This document shows, in pieces, positions 1-9,652 of a stretch of DNA of 64,000 nt (the first letter of the stretch is position 1; each line of letters starts with the position of its first letter). The stretch comes from Sinomonas terrae. GTDB lineage: Bacteria > Actinomycetota > Actinomycetes > Actinomycetales > Micrococcaceae. A model generated the notes under the pieces. That model saw only the letters and a program-made list of their open reading frames with translations, searched no databases and was not told where the DNA came from. The DNA is taken from assembly GCF_022539255.1 (NCBI RefSeq), contig NZ_JAKZBV010000002.1, positions 62,001-126,000 of the forward strand, given 5' to 3'. Both the position numbers and the translations under genes were made by a program.

Positions 1-593
1 ACACCCGCGCACGCCCAGAGCTCGAGCCCCTCATCGGCGGGAAGATCGACACCCAGCACATCCGCGACCACTGGCACGAGATCCTCCGCCTCGCCGCCTC
101 GATCAAGACCGGCACCGTCACCGCCTCCCTCATGCTCCGCAAGCTCGGCGCCTACCCCCGCCAGAACGGCCTCGCACGCGCCCTGCGAGAGCTCGGCCGC
201 CTCGAACGAACCCTCTTCGTCCTTGACTGGCTCTCCGACCCGGACCTCCGCCGCAGGACCACCGCAGGGCTGAACAAGGGCGAGGCCCGAAACGCCCTCG
301 CCCGCGCCGTCTTCTTCAACCGCCTCGGCGAGATCCGCGACCGCTCCTTCGAACACCAGCGCTACCGCGCCTCCGGCCTGAACCTGCTCACCGCGGCCAT
401 CGTCCACTGGAACACCGTCTACCTCGAACGAGCCATCGACACCCTCCGAGAGAAGACCCCAGACCTCGACCCCGAGCTATTCCAGTACCTCTCACCGCTG
501 GGCTGGGAGCACATCAACCTCACCGGCAACTACACCTGGCGGAACCAGGTCAAACCCGGCAGATACCGCCAACTCCGCCACCGACAAACCTGA
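1..593 (+). CDS. tnpA: Tn3-family transposase TnpA, C-terminal part (5' end outside window)
   Basis: The open frame runs from base 3 without a stop and ends at 593, so only about the last 196 residues are visible. They match the C-terminal catalytic part of Tn3-family transposases. The segment NRLGEIRDRSFEHQRYRASG carries the region of the third catalytic acidic residue (the E of DDE), followed by the family-typical LLTAAIVHWNTVYLERA and the closing LGWEHINLTGNY. TnpA cuts and joins the 38-bp ends of replicative Tn3 transposons. A matching terminal inverted repeat lies 55 bp downstream, so this is the right-hand end of a real element whose remainder lies left of the window. The recombinase gene beyond the repeat is truncated exactly there. 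Confidence 0.93.
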   Translation, partial: TRARPELEPLIGGKIDTQHIRDHWHEILRLAASIKTGTVTASLMLRKLGAYPRQNGLARALRELGRLERTLFVLDWLSDPDLRRRTTAGLNKGEARNALARAVFFNRLGEIRDRSFEHQRYRASGLNLLTAAIVHWNTVYLERAIDTLREKTPDLDPELFQYLSPLGWEHINLTGNYTWRNQVKPGRYRQLRHRQT

Positions 594-647
594 ACCGGCC
601 CTCGAAAACGGGCAGCAGAGTACGCCAACAGGACCACCAAAAACCGC

Positions 648-685
648 CTTAGCGTACTCTGAGCTCCGTTTTCTCAAGCCACCCG
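648..685. repeat. Terminal inverted repeat (right end) of the Tn3-family transposon
   Basis: Read on the minus strand the segment begins (C)GGGTGGCTTGAGAAAACGG and ends GTACGCTAAG. From memory the Tn21-type end is GGGGTCGTCTCAGAAAACGG...CACGCTAAG, the same layout and length (38 bp), with only the outermost G changed to C here. It sits just after tnpA. The broken recombinase frame at 649-1149 runs into it, which fixes the transposon boundary near 685. The other end and any 5-bp target duplication lie outside the window. Confidence 0.82.
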
Positions 686-1149
686 GACACGACGTCGCGG
701 CGGAGCGTTCGAACCGAGGGGACCACCGCACGCATCGCGACCAGCCAGCTCAGCCCACTGGTCATCCTCCAGCTCGCCGTCGGTGCGGGATTCATCGAGG
801 CCAGCGGCTCCTCGGAGGTCTCCCACCCGCTGGCCTCCCACCGCGCCTGCCATGTCCCGCCCTCGAACCCAGACAGATGCTCAGCCAGACGCCGGATCGA
901 GCGGCGCCGCTTGTCGAGCTGGATAGGCGACCTTGGGAGCACCGAGCAGGCGGTATCGAGCAGCTGGTCCACAGTCGCCCGGCTCAGGTCGCCCATAGGA
1001 GCGGGAAGATTCGCTGCCGCTGCCAGGGGCTCGACGATGTCGTCCTTCCCCCATGCCTTGGGCGCCCGCTCAGGCGCCGCATTGTCCGGCCCTGAGGGAG
1101 CAGCACGCCGGCTCCAGAGAGCCGTGGTCGAGACTGATGCCCTACTCAC
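649..1149 (-). pseudogene. Second recombinase-module gene, truncated by the Tn3 element
   Basis: A GTG start at 1149 overlaps the TAG stop of the upstream integrase by 8 bp, the coupling expected inside a recombinase operon. About 155 residues are native. They include LLDTACSVLPRSPIQLDKRR and FEGGTWQARWEASGWE, a pattern I associate with the N-terminus of the second integrase in actinobacterial recombinase pairs or trios. The frame then enters the Tn3 inverted repeat at 685 and stops at 649, so the catalytic C-terminal domain is lost. The native distal part, and any third gene of the module, should lie beyond the left end of the transposon. Family assignment is by resemblance only; the truncation itself is directly visible. 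Confidence 0.7.
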
Positions 1150-2386
1150 CGTCGCGCTCCCCCGTCTCGGCTCCGAAGACAGCCATGACGTCCTCTGCCG
1201 AGTACCCGGACGCGAACCGCCGTGCGGGCTGCGCCGGACGGGCGTAGAAGTCATGCAGCTTGGCGATCATCTCCTCTTCGCGCGGCATTGTGTAGCGGCT
1301 CGTCGTGCGGAGATCCGCGTGCCCGAGCACGACCTGCACCTCGGGCAGCGTGAGCACGCCGCTGTTGACCATGCGCACGGACGCCGTATGCCTCAGATCG
1401 TGCAGGGACCAGTTCGTTCCAAGGGCCGCGTTCGCGCGCTGGAGGACACGCCTGGCCGCGGAGTAGGTCAGCGGACGCTCGGCGCCTCTGAGCGTGCGCC
1501 ACAGCGGACCGCTCGAGGAGACGTCGAGCGAGCCCAGATAGCGGACCAACCATGCCTTGGCCTCTGGCGAGAGCGGAACCCAGCGCCTCTCCCTGCTTCC
1601 CTTCGAGACTACCGAGAGGCGCTGATTGGCCCAGTCGACATCCTCGACCTGGGCTCCGAGGAGCTCTTCGGCCCGGGCACCCGAACTCACGAAGCATGCC
1701 AGAAGGGCGCGATCCCGGTCATTGCCCATCCTCTCGAATAGCTCATCCCACAGTCGGTCCGAGATGGAACGCGGCGACCTCTGCGCGGCGCGCTGCCTGT
1801 AGGGACCCCGCCGGTGGCGTTGCTTCGGCTCGACCGCGCTTCGGTGCGCGAGCGCGCGGCGACGCTGCGGAGAGGCCGGGACCGGATTCACGACGGGGCC
1901 GTGCGCCCACTGGGCGTGGAAACCGTAGAACCCGTGGACGGCAGCGAGCGTGAGGTTGACCGTCGCCGGCCCGTACCCGGCCCGGAGATTCGGCTTCCCG
2001 GTCTTGATGTTGACCCCTCCGGGCATGCCTTTTGCGCGCCGCCGCTGCGGGTTGGGCGCTACCCGCAGCCACCCGACCATCGCCGCCGTCTCAGCCTCGC
2101 TCGCCCGGCTCCACGGCACATCAAGCATCCATAGCACACGGAACCACGTCAGCGCGGCGAAGCAATAGGAGCGCAGGGTGCGCACGCTGTAATCCCCAAC
2201 GGCCAGATACCGGATCCAAGCGGCTACTGGCTCGACAACCGCACCCCCCGGGTCCCACAGCGTGAAGGGCTCATGAGGGCCCGGCCCAACCTCGACGCAC
2301 CCAACGCGCGCGAGTTCCACCTCGCCGCTGATCAGACCTCCGCGGACATCCTTGCTCAGACTGCGCTCCTGCACTCCGGCACCCAC
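1142..2386 (-). CDS. Tyrosine recombinase/integrase (first gene of a truncated module)
   Basis: This is a 414-residue site-specific recombinase. The C-terminal catalytic domain shows the expected residues: R238 in SSGARAEEL, K262 in VVSKGS, H329xxR332 in LHDLRHT, H356 in LGHAD and the nucleophile Y365 in SRYTMP. The N-terminal half holds a SAM-like core-binding domain (about 55-165). The gene overlaps the truncated second recombinase gene, so it was first in an operon. It starts about 95 bp from the point where a DNA ligase gene is cut off, as expected for a recombinase gene just inside one end of its element. The enzyme looks intact, but the module is incomplete because of the Tn3 insertion. 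Confidence 0.9.
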   Translation of the reverse strand: MGAGVQERSLSKDVRGGLISGEVELARVGCVEVGPGPHEPFTLWDPGGAVVEPVAAWIRYLAVGDYSVRTLRSYCFAALTWFRVLWMLDVPWSRASEAETAAMVGWLRVAPNPQRRRAKGMPGGVNIKTGKPNLRAGYGPATVNLTLAAVHGFYGFHAQWAHGPVVNPVPASPQRRRALAHRSAVEPKQRHRRGPYRQRAAQRSPRSISDRLWDELFERMGNDRDRALLACFVSSGARAEELLGAQVEDVDWANQRLSVVSKGSRERRWVPLSPEAKAWLVRYLGSLDVSSSGPLWRTLRGAERPLTYSAARRVLQRANAALGTNWSLHDLRHTASVRMVNSGVLTLPEVQVVLGHADLRTTSRYTMPREEEMIAKLHDFYARPAQPARRFASGYSAEDVMAVFGAETGERDGE

Positions 2387-2480
2387 CTTCGGCCTAGGGG
2401 ACTCAGATCGTCCTGCTTCCCATGCCTAGCGAATGCGAGTCAAGGAGCGACGGCGGCGCGCGGCACAAGGTGCAGATAAC

Positions 2481-3074
2481 TCACCAGATGCGTCCGGGCA
2501 GGTAGGGTCCCTCGGGCTTGGCGACGATGCCCTCGAAGCCGGCCCGGCCCGGGTCCTCCCACCATTGCTGGGCTGCGGCGCGGTCGAACGTGGCGGGGCA
2601 CAGCTGCAGCGGCGGGTCGAACCCGGCCGCGAGCTCCTCGAGCAGACGGCGCCGTTCTGACAGCGGCCGCGGCCGCACGTCGCGGCCGAGCACCGCGAGG
2701 ATGTCGAAGGCGACGAAGCTGGCCGGCTGCTCGGCAGCCAGCCGGCGTGCCAGAGCCGGGCCCGGGCCCATGCGGCGCTGCATCGCGTCGAAGTCCAGCC
2801 GCCCCTCGTTCCACATCACGATCTCACCGTCGACCACACAGCCCTCGGGTATAAGGGCCCGCGCGGCCTGCTCGAGCTCGGGAAACCTCGGTGTGAGGTC
2901 GGTTCCGTTGCGGGACCAAACCCGCACTCCCCCATCCTCGACGACGATCGCCGCGCGGAAGCCGTCGACCTTGGGCTCCAGCTGCAGCCCGGGCCGGGCC
3001 GGGACCACGGACACGGCCTTGGCCAGAGCGAGGTCGAACGCCCCGCCCAGGGCGCGCGCGTAGCCGGCGGGCAT
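2481..3074 (-). pseudogene. ATP-dependent DNA ligase, truncated inside the adenylation domain
   Basis: The 197-residue product starts like actinobacterial LigC/LigD-type ligase domains. EPKVDGFR is motif I with the adenylated lysine, DGEIVMWNEGRLDF is motif III region, FVAFDIL and FEGIVAK (motif IV) follow. It stops at GPYLPGRIW, just where the family normally continues to the motif V lysine (WLKVK) and the OB-fold domain. Without motif V and the OB fold it cannot be an active ligase. No continuation was found in the other minus-strand frames. The break lies about 95 bp from the start of the recombinase gene at 2386, so the left recombinase module probably inserted here. Confidence 0.8.
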
Positions 3075-3239
3075 ACCCCACCGTAAGCGCTGAGTAGGAT
3101 CGGGCGCAGGGGGTCGGGAAATTTCGGCGGCCCGATGGCGATGGACACCGGCCGACAGCAGCAGCCCTCTGTCTCGGGCGCAGGTGCCCGGACAACACCA
3201 CAGTTCCCGCCTTAGAGATGGCGGTGGGATAGGCCCTTG

Positions 3240-4217
3240 TCAGTCGGCCCTGACGGAGGCGAGTTCGTCCCAGTGGGTGGTTGCGCGGGGTGAGAGCATC
3301 TCGCGCTTCATACGCCAGTGGGGTCGTGGGCGGATACCGGCGTGGCCAAGACCGAGGAGGTCCTTGCCGACCTTGCGGTGGACCTGCTCGACGAGGGTGG
3401 CGATGCCTTGTTCCTCGTGCCGGTAACGGAAGGGCTCCAGAGCCTGCTGGCCAGTCGCGGGGCGGAGGTCTGTGAGCATGATCCCGGCCCTGGCGTACCG
3501 GGTTCCTTCCTCGAGGTGCGGAAGGAGCCGCTGGGCCGCCTTTGCGAGGACGACCGGGTCCGTGGTCGGGGCAGGCAGGGGCACGAGGACTGTGGGGAAC
3601 GAGTGCTCTTGGGCGTAGTGGCTGGTGCCTGCGAAGGCGGTAATCAGCTTGGCGGCCTGATGGTGGCGCTCGAGCCGGGCTGCGCCTTGTTGGGCATACG
3701 CCGTGAGGACTTGGCGCATCTCGGTTCGGGTGGTGACGGGGGCGGAGAAGGAGCGGGAGAAGATCAGCTGCTCCTTGCCCTGGCGGGCTTCCTCGAAGGG
3801 GATGCACGGGACGCCCTTCAGCTCGAGGACGGTGCGCATGACGACCACGTTGAACCGGTCCCTGATCATCACCGGGTCCGCGGCCGCGAGGTCCGCGATC
3901 GAGAGGATACCGAGGGCGGCCAGGCGCTTCTCGAGCCGTCCTGCGATGCCCCAGACCTCGGCGACGGGCAGCTGGGCAAGGAGCTTCGACCGCCAGCGGG
4001 GACTGGTCTGCTCCCAGATGCAGACACCGTCGAAGACGGGGATCTTCTTCGCCGTCTTGTTCGCCAGCTTGGCGAGGGTCTTCGTCGTTGCAATGCCGAC
4101 ACAGACGGGAACACCGACGAGCTTCCAGAGAGTGTTGCGGATGTCGCGTCCGAGGGCTGTGAGATCGCCAGCCGCCATGCGGGGGCCGAGGCCGAGGAAG
4201 GCCTCGTCGATCGAATA
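3240..4217 (-). pseudogene. umuC: umuC 3' portion (Y-family DNA polymerase, split by insertion)
   Basis: Reading leftward from 4217, the frame gives about 325 residues starting at YSIDEAFLGLGP (the catalytic SIDE motif). It continues through the palm, thumb (LPVAEVWGIAGRLEKRLAALG) and little-finger domains to the UmuC-typical C-terminus LSPRATTHWDELASV. The first 109 residues are missing here. They are found at 26228-26554, ending in PWLEVY, exactly where this part begins. The two pieces sum to about 434 residues, the normal UmuC length, so a single gene was split. Frame sequence to the right of 4217 (HAQTGERI) belongs to the inserted element. Confidence 0.93.
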
Positions 4218-4281
4218 GATTCTCTCGCCAGTTTGAGCGTGTTGCCCGGAGGATCGGCGTTGCCATTCATACGGTCGGGGT

Positions 4282-5745
4282 ATGCACACTTCAGGGGCGG
4301 CATGGAAGGTCCACTTCGTTGTGGAGGGGCACAACTGGCCTGATGACCCGCTTCTCGAGCGCGCCGACGTTGGTCGGCCTCGTCTGGACGCGGGCCGGCC
4401 CTTTCTCCTGCACGGGAGCGGGGCCGCCCATGAGGCGGTGAACGCGTTCTTTGCCAGTGGGCGGATGAGGAATCTGTCGGAGGGCACGAACCGGAAGTAC
4501 GCGTACTCGCTGTGCACATGGATCAACTTCCTCTCGCTCCGGAACAAAGGGTGGGACTCCGCGGTGGAGGGCGATCTGTTCGACTTCCGGTTCTGGCGGA
4601 CCACAGACTTCAGCAACGACCGTCGGGTCGCCGGGTCCACGTGGCAGGGCAATCGGGCCGGGATCCTCGCGTTCCATGACTGGGCGGTCGATCGTCTGGG
4701 AGCCGCGCGGCTGTTGCCGCTGGCCGAACGGCGGACCTCGGACGGCCGCTCTGGGACCCGTGACCGGCGGTCAAGCTCGACGTCGGTGCGCTCAGCGGAC
4801 GTGAAGTGGCTGACTCCGGGGGCGTTCAGGCTGTGGCGCGACGTTGGTGTGCACGGGATTTCGCGCGAGGGTTTGGAGCGGACGAGATGGAGACCGCGGA
4901 TGCAGGGCCGCGATGCTGGCTTCGTCGACGGCCTCTACAGCACGGGACTTCGAATTCAGGAGCTGGCGTCGCTGGTCGTGCCGGAGCTCCCGCCAGCTGG
5001 GGACGGGCGCGGGTTCGTCACCGCCAGGCTGGCCGACCGGTGCGCCAAGGGCGGCCATGGGCGCAGGTTCTGGATCGGGAGGTCGGCTCTCGATGGTATC
5101 TGGGACTACGTGGAGACCGAGCGGGCCGGGTCCGTTCGGTCGGCGCAGGACAAGGGCCTGTATCAGCGGGTTCCAGGCATGCTCGTCGTCGACGAAGTGG
5201 GCTCTGACGGCTCGGTCCGGGCCTCGCGCGCCGGCGTGGTGGTCAGGAGCCGGCTCCGCGACCTGTCTCCGAAAGACCGGCTGAAGCTGTTCAAGGAGAC
5301 CGACGGCGGCCTCGAGCCGTTGTCGCTGTGGCTGAATGAGGACGGGCTGCCGCGGGGGAAGAAGGCCTGGTACACGACGTTCCGGCTCGCGAACGCGCGG
5401 GTGGAGAAGGGCGGCATCGAGCGCCTGAAGTGCCATCCGCACATGCTCCGGCACAGCTTCGCCCTCCGCTGGTACGCCGTGGGCAGGCTGGTCTGGGAGC
5501 GGGGTTCGAGGGAGGATCGGTTCGAGGACTTCCGCGAGCAGTTCGGGGACACCTGGTCGCTGGTGCAGACAATGCTCGGGCACAGGGACGTCGCCACGAC
5601 GAAGAGCATCTACCTCGAGCCGTTCCTCGGCCTGGACGTGCAGTTCCTGCTCGCGCACCATGCCAGCGACCCCGAGACGGGTACAGCATTCGACCTGGTC
5701 CGAGGCGATCCCCGGGTGCGCTTCCTGGGCCCGGAGGAGTCCTAG
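4282..5745 (+). CDS. Tyrosine recombinase 1 (TnpA-like) of the umuC element
   Basis: The 487-residue recombinase begins 65 bp inside the left junction of the element. The catalytic residues are all present: R224 in STGLRIQEL, H387xxR390 in HMLRHSF, H434 in LGHRD and Y444 in KSIYLEP. The N-terminal SAM-like domain covers roughly 45-150. It should carry out strand cleavage and joining during excision and integration. Its TAG stop overlaps the GTG start of the next recombinase gene by one base, so the set is translated as an operon. Start ATG chosen because it lies just inside the element; an internal start cannot be excluded. Confidence 0.92.
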   Translation: MHTSGAAWKVHFVVEGHNWPDDPLLERADVGRPRLDAGRPFLLHGSGAAHEAVNAFFASGRMRNLSEGTNRKYAYSLCTWINFLSLRNKGWDSAVEGDLFDFRFWRTTDFSNDRRVAGSTWQGNRAGILAFHDWAVDRLGAARLLPLAERRTSDGRSGTRDRRSSSTSVRSADVKWLTPGAFRLWRDVGVHGISREGLERTRWRPRMQGRDAGFVDGLYSTGLRIQELASLVVPELPPAGDGRGFVTARLADRCAKGGHGRRFWIGRSALDGIWDYVETERAGSVRSAQDKGLYQRVPGMLVVDEVGSDGSVRASRAGVVVRSRLRDLSPKDRLKLFKETDGGLEPLSLWLNEDGLPRGKKAWYTTFRLANARVEKGGIERLKCHPHMLRHSFALRWYAVGRLVWERGSREDRFEDFREQFGDTWSLVQTMLGHRDVATTKSIYLEPFLGLDVQFLLAHHASDPETGTAFDLVRGDPRVRFLGPEES

Positions 5746-7541
5746 TGGCCCAGCGTGCCGCGCTTCCCGAGCCCGGCTACGGGCCTCCGGAGACGGTTCG
5801 GTTCGAGGATGGGGCTCCGGTCGTGCGCTTCTTCCCCGAGCACGGGAGCGAGTTCAGCGATTTCCGCTTCGTCCGGCTCGGCCTGCCCGAGCTGATCACC
5901 ATCGACCTTGCCCTCGGGTTCGCCCGTGCGACGGGCCCGGGAGGGACTCGGCGCACGGCCCAGTCGGCCCAGGCCCTGTTCTCGAGCCTGAAGGTGTTCG
6001 CCAATGCCCTTATGACCGGGCCCTCCGTCCCTGAGAGCCTCGGGGAGCTGGCACCGTCGGCGCTCCACCGTGCACGGCTTGCCAGTACTTCGGGCCGGGC
6101 CTACGTCTCGGTGGTCCACTCGCTCAGGCTCGTCCTACGCGGATCGCAGGGACTCCCCAGCGGATTCCGGGACGCCCTCTACGCGCCGAATCCTGCCGTG
6201 ATCGCAGCCGGAAAGGTCGAAGCCTATGGGGATGGCGAGGTCGCGGCGGTTCGGCGTGCTGCCAGGAAGGTGGTGAGGAAGGCAGCGCTTCGGATCCGCG
6301 CAGCCAGATCGGAGGCAGAGGAATTCCTCGCCCGCCACGGCACGCCCGAGCTCAACCGCGTCCCGGATGCAAACGAGAAGCGAGCCCTCCTGGCCCACAT
6401 CTTCGAGCACGGCGACCTCCCCCGCCTTGAGGACGGGAATCTGGCGGTGCCGAGGTCGGGGGCGCTGCTCGCGGAACTGAATCCGACCCGGGAAGATGCC
6501 CATGCCCTGGTCGCCCTGCTGATCTGCCTCACCGGGCTGAACCTCTCGACCGTCCTCGGCCTGACCGCGGATCACCTTGCTGCTTCGGCCGCAGCTGAAA
6601 CGCCTGCCGTCCTCCTGCGCGGCGTCAAGGCCCGCAGGGGCCCGCAGCACTCCGAGATGGATCTCGCCTTCATCGGAAAATCGAGCGGCTCGGGGGCGGA
6701 CGACCTGTCGACTGCGCACGGGGTCTACCAGCTCGCCCTCGAACTCGGTGAGGACCTGCGGCGCCACACCGGGGACGATGGACTCTTCATGTTCTATGCG
6801 AAGGCAAGCGGAGGCCGGGCGGCGACGATGAGGTACCGGAGGATGTCGGCTCAGGCGTGCCGGATACTGCTGCCGGGGTTCGAAGACCAATCCGGCGAAC
6901 GCCGGAGGGTGGACACCGGCCGGATCAGGCGCTGGTATCTGGACAGGCACCAGCGCCCGGTGGCGCAGTCGGCGCAGACATTGGCATCGGTCTATCTGGC
7001 GAGGGATGCCTCAACGCTCGATTCCTATCAGGGGGTCGTGGAGGAGGCCCTTGAAGGAGAAGTCGACCGGATCCGCATCGAGAACGCCCGCCGAGTCCTC
7101 ACCGAGGCTGACAGGACGGAGGCGCTCCACGACCCCGAGGCTGTGGCCAGACGGTTCGGACTTACCACCGAGACCCTCCGCGGGCTCCTGGCCGGGGACC
7201 TCGACACGGTGGCCGGCGCGTGCATGGACAACACCAATTCGCCGCATTCCCCCACGGGCACCCCGTGCAAAGCGTCGTTCCTGCTGTGCTTGGGGTGCCC
7301 TTGTTCGCGGTCCGAGCCGCGGCACATCCCGGTCCAGGCCCTGACCCTGATCGGGCTGCGCGAGCTCCGGCCCGGCCTGGACGAGCACGAATGGGAGAGG
7401 AAATACGCGCCAGCCGCCGCCCAGCTCGAAGACCTGATGGACCTGCAGAAGGCTGTCGCAGAAGACCAGGCCGCGCAGGCTACCGAAGAAGATGCCCGGC
7501 TGGTCCGGGCCCTGCTGGATGGAGACCTTGACCTGAGATGA
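5745..7541 (+). CDS. Recombinase-like protein 2, apparently lacking key catalytic residues
   Basis: GTG start at 5745 overlapping the previous stop (TAGTG); 598 residues. The position in the operon and the fold-like pattern (LICLTGLNLSTVLGLTA, then QTLASVYLARDASTLDSYQG near 460) resemble tyrosine recombinases. However, the first catalytic Arg position is N266 in TGLNLS, and no clear HxxR or nucleophile Tyr context is seen. It may be a structural or regulatory subunit that assembles with the two complete recombinases, as degenerate partners do in multi-recombinase modules. A longer open frame extends upstream from 5430 but lies inside recombinase 1, so the overlap start is preferred. Confidence 0.8.
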   Translation: MAQRAALPEPGYGPPETVRFEDGAPVVRFFPEHGSEFSDFRFVRLGLPELITIDLALGFARATGPGGTRRTAQSAQALFSSLKVFANALMTGPSVPESLGELAPSALHRARLASTSGRAYVSVVHSLRLVLRGSQGLPSGFRDALYAPNPAVIAAGKVEAYGDGEVAAVRRAARKVVRKAALRIRAARSEAEEFLARHGTPELNRVPDANEKRALLAHIFEHGDLPRLEDGNLAVPRSGALLAELNPTREDAHALVALLICLTGLNLSTVLGLTADHLAASAAAETPAVLLRGVKARRGPQHSEMDLAFIGKSSGSGADDLSTAHGVYQLALELGEDLRRHTGDDGLFMFYAKASGGRAATMRYRRMSAQACRILLPGFEDQSGERRRVDTGRIRRWYLDRHQRPVAQSAQTLASVYLARDASTLDSYQGVVEEALEGEVDRIRIENARRVLTEADRTEALHDPEAVARRFGLTTETLRGLLAGDLDTVAGACMDNTNSPHSPTGTPCKASFLLCLGCPCSRSEPRHIPVQALTLIGLRELRPGLDEHEWERKYAPAAAQLEDLMDLQKAVAEDQAAQATEEDARLVRALLDGDLDLR

Positions 7542-9652
7542 CCGCCGAGATCCTGGATAACAATGACAGGGCGCCTGGGCCGGAGACCCCCGTGCTGGCC
7601 AACCGGCCGCTGCGCCCGGACACCGACCCCGCTGCGCTCTCGAGGTTCGGAGACGAACGCTGGGACCTCACCCCGGGGATCTTCGAAGACCACAGCGCCA
7701 TGACCAGCATCAACTTCGGCGTCTTCAAGGAACCATGGCGCAACGCCCTCAAGGACTACCTGTGGAGGCTGATCAACGAGGACCAACCTCGCCTCCTCAC
7801 CGCGGCCAAAGCGAGCGGCAGACCGTCATTGCGCACTATCAGCTTCGCCAAGGCATCCCTGCACCGCCTTGTCGGCTGGGCCGTCGACGAGGGACTGAGA
7901 GGGCTCGGCGAACTCGACGCTGAACGCCTCGATGCCTTCCTGGCCGATCTGGGCGACAGTGGGCTCTCCTACGGCAGGAAGCAGCACGCCATCTCCGAAG
8001 TGCGCAGGCTCTGGGCCCACCGAGACATCGTGGACCCGATCCTGTCCATGCCGGACAGTCCGCCATGGAACGACGCCCCCGCCCGGGACCTGCTGGGGAC
8101 GAAGGAGCTCAACGACTGGTTCAACCGCACGCCTCGCATTGCGGAGGCGACGCTGGTCCCGCTCGTCGGGTGGGCTGTCCGCTTCGTCGAGGAGATCTCG
8201 ACTGACGTCGTGGCGAACTACCGCGAGTACCTTCGCCTCGTCGTCAGAGAGCGCAGGCACTGGGAGGCGGACAGCCGCATGCCGGTGATGAAGGATGAGC
8301 GCAGGGAGCGGCTCGGGCAGACCCTGCGCGAACTCGCCGAGGCCGGTCTGGGCCTTCCCGGGCACATCGAGCCAGACGGCTCAAGGAAGGTGCGCTGGGG
8401 GTACCTCGGACGGCTCACCGACACGACCGGCCATAACCACTTCCTCTACGATCAGCGGATCGTGGAGGAGTCAGGCCTTCCGATCGACGATGACGCCTAC
8501 CTCTTGGCCGGATGCCGCGTGGAGGTCGCCGGCGTCCCCTGGCACGCGGGCCACATGCGGTTTGAAGACGCGGTGCGCCACGCCGAACTGCTGATGACCG
8601 CCTGCTACATCGTCACCGCCTACCTCTCAGGCATGAGGCCAGGCGAGGTCCTCGCGCTGCGCGCCGGATGCCTAGCCTCCGACGCGCTGACAGGGCGCCT
8701 CACGATCACCGGAACGCGGTGGAAAGGCGCCAGGGACGGAAGCGGTACCAAGGCCGCCGAGGGCGAAGAACGCGAAACGCCTTGGGTCGTGCACCCGGTC
8801 GTGGCCCGCGCCGTCACGGTCCTCGAAGAGCTCCACGACAATGCGTTCCTCTTCCCGAAGAACATCCGCCCGCAACCGATTCGCCGCAAGGGCCCTGCAA
8901 CGGCGCCAAGGGCCGGGACGGCACGCACATCCTCCCAGATCGGAACGGACGTCGTCCGCTTCGTCGACTGGGTCAACGCCTTCTGCCACCGCTATGGGCG
9001 TCCCGACAGGATCCCCGACGATACGAACGGACGTCTGAGTCCCAGCCGGTTCCGAAGGACCCTGGCCTGGCACATCGTGCGCAGGCCCCGCGGGCTGGTC
9101 GCGGCCGCGATCCAGTACGGCCACGTCAACGTCCGGATCACCAAGGGCTACGCCGGGGACTACGACTCGGGCTTCCCCGACGAGATCGCCTTCGAACGGT
9201 GGCTTGAGCGGCTCGATCGCGCCAAAGGCCTCGAAGAGTACCTCGACAGCAAAGGCACCGTAAGCGGACCCGCCGCAGGAGAGCTGGAACGACGCGTCCG
9301 CGAGACTCAGGCCAAGTACGCCGGACGCGTCCTCCGCACAGGACGGCAGGCGGACAAGCTCCTCCACGACCCAGTCCTGCAGGTGTTTCCCGGCCGAGGA
9401 GTTCACTGCGTCTTCGACCGGCTAAAGGCACTGTGCGTCAGGAAAGATGCAGAAGCCCCGCATCTTGCCGGATGCCGAAGCAGCTGCCAGAACATCGCCA
9501 GGACTGACTCCGACATCGCCGACCTCAAACTCGTGCTCGAGGGCCTGCCCGACGACCTCCTCGCGCCCGCAATCCGCCACCAACGGGTCAGCGCAATCCG
9601 ATCAAGCCTCGAAGACATCATCACGGACCATGAGAAAGGGGACCCGCAGTGA
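7538..9652 (+). CDS. Tyrosine recombinase 3 (TnpB-like) of the umuC element
   Basis: The 704-residue protein overlaps the preceding gene by ATGA and the following gene by GTGA. Catalytic residues: R367 in LSGMRPGEVLAL, then RFRR (504-507, Arg in place of the usual first His of HxxR), H529 in QYGHVN and the candidate nucleophile Y538 in ITKGYAG. After the catalytic domain comes a Cys/His-containing tail (C-x-FDRLKALC about 636-645, then HLAGCRSSCQNIART), which resembles the tail of TnpB proteins of Tn554-type elements and may bind zinc. Probable role: second strand exchange or synapsis partner in transposition of the element. Confidence 0.88.
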   Translation: MTAEILDNNDRAPGPETPVLANRPLRPDTDPAALSRFGDERWDLTPGIFEDHSAMTSINFGVFKEPWRNALKDYLWRLINEDQPRLLTAAKASGRPSLRTISFAKASLHRLVGWAVDEGLRGLGELDAERLDAFLADLGDSGLSYGRKQHAISEVRRLWAHRDIVDPILSMPDSPPWNDAPARDLLGTKELNDWFNRTPRIAEATLVPLVGWAVRFVEEISTDVVANYREYLRLVVRERRHWEADSRMPVMKDERRERLGQTLRELAEAGLGLPGHIEPDGSRKVRWGYLGRLTDTTGHNHFLYDQRIVEESGLPIDDDAYLLAGCRVEVAGVPWHAGHMRFEDAVRHAELLMTACYIVTAYLSGMRPGEVLALRAGCLASDALTGRLTITGTRWKGARDGSGTKAAEGEERETPWVVHPVVARAVTVLEELHDNAFLFPKNIRPQPIRRKGPATAPRAGTARTSSQIGTDVVRFVDWVNAFCHRYGRPDRIPDDTNGRLSPSRFRRTLAWHIVRRPRGLVAAAIQYGHVNVRITKGYAGDYDSGFPDEIAFERWLERLDRAKGLEEYLDSKGTVSGPAAGELERRVRETQAKYAGRVLRTGRQADKLLHDPVLQVFPGRGVHCVFDRLKALCVRKDAEAPHLAGCRSSCQNIARTDSDIADLKLVLEGLPDDLLAPAIRHQRVSAIRSSLEDIITDHEKGDPQ

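Noticed and set aside
4218..4282. tRNA-type attachment site at the element end
   Set aside because: No tRNA-like sequence; the flanks are clearly umuC coding sequence.
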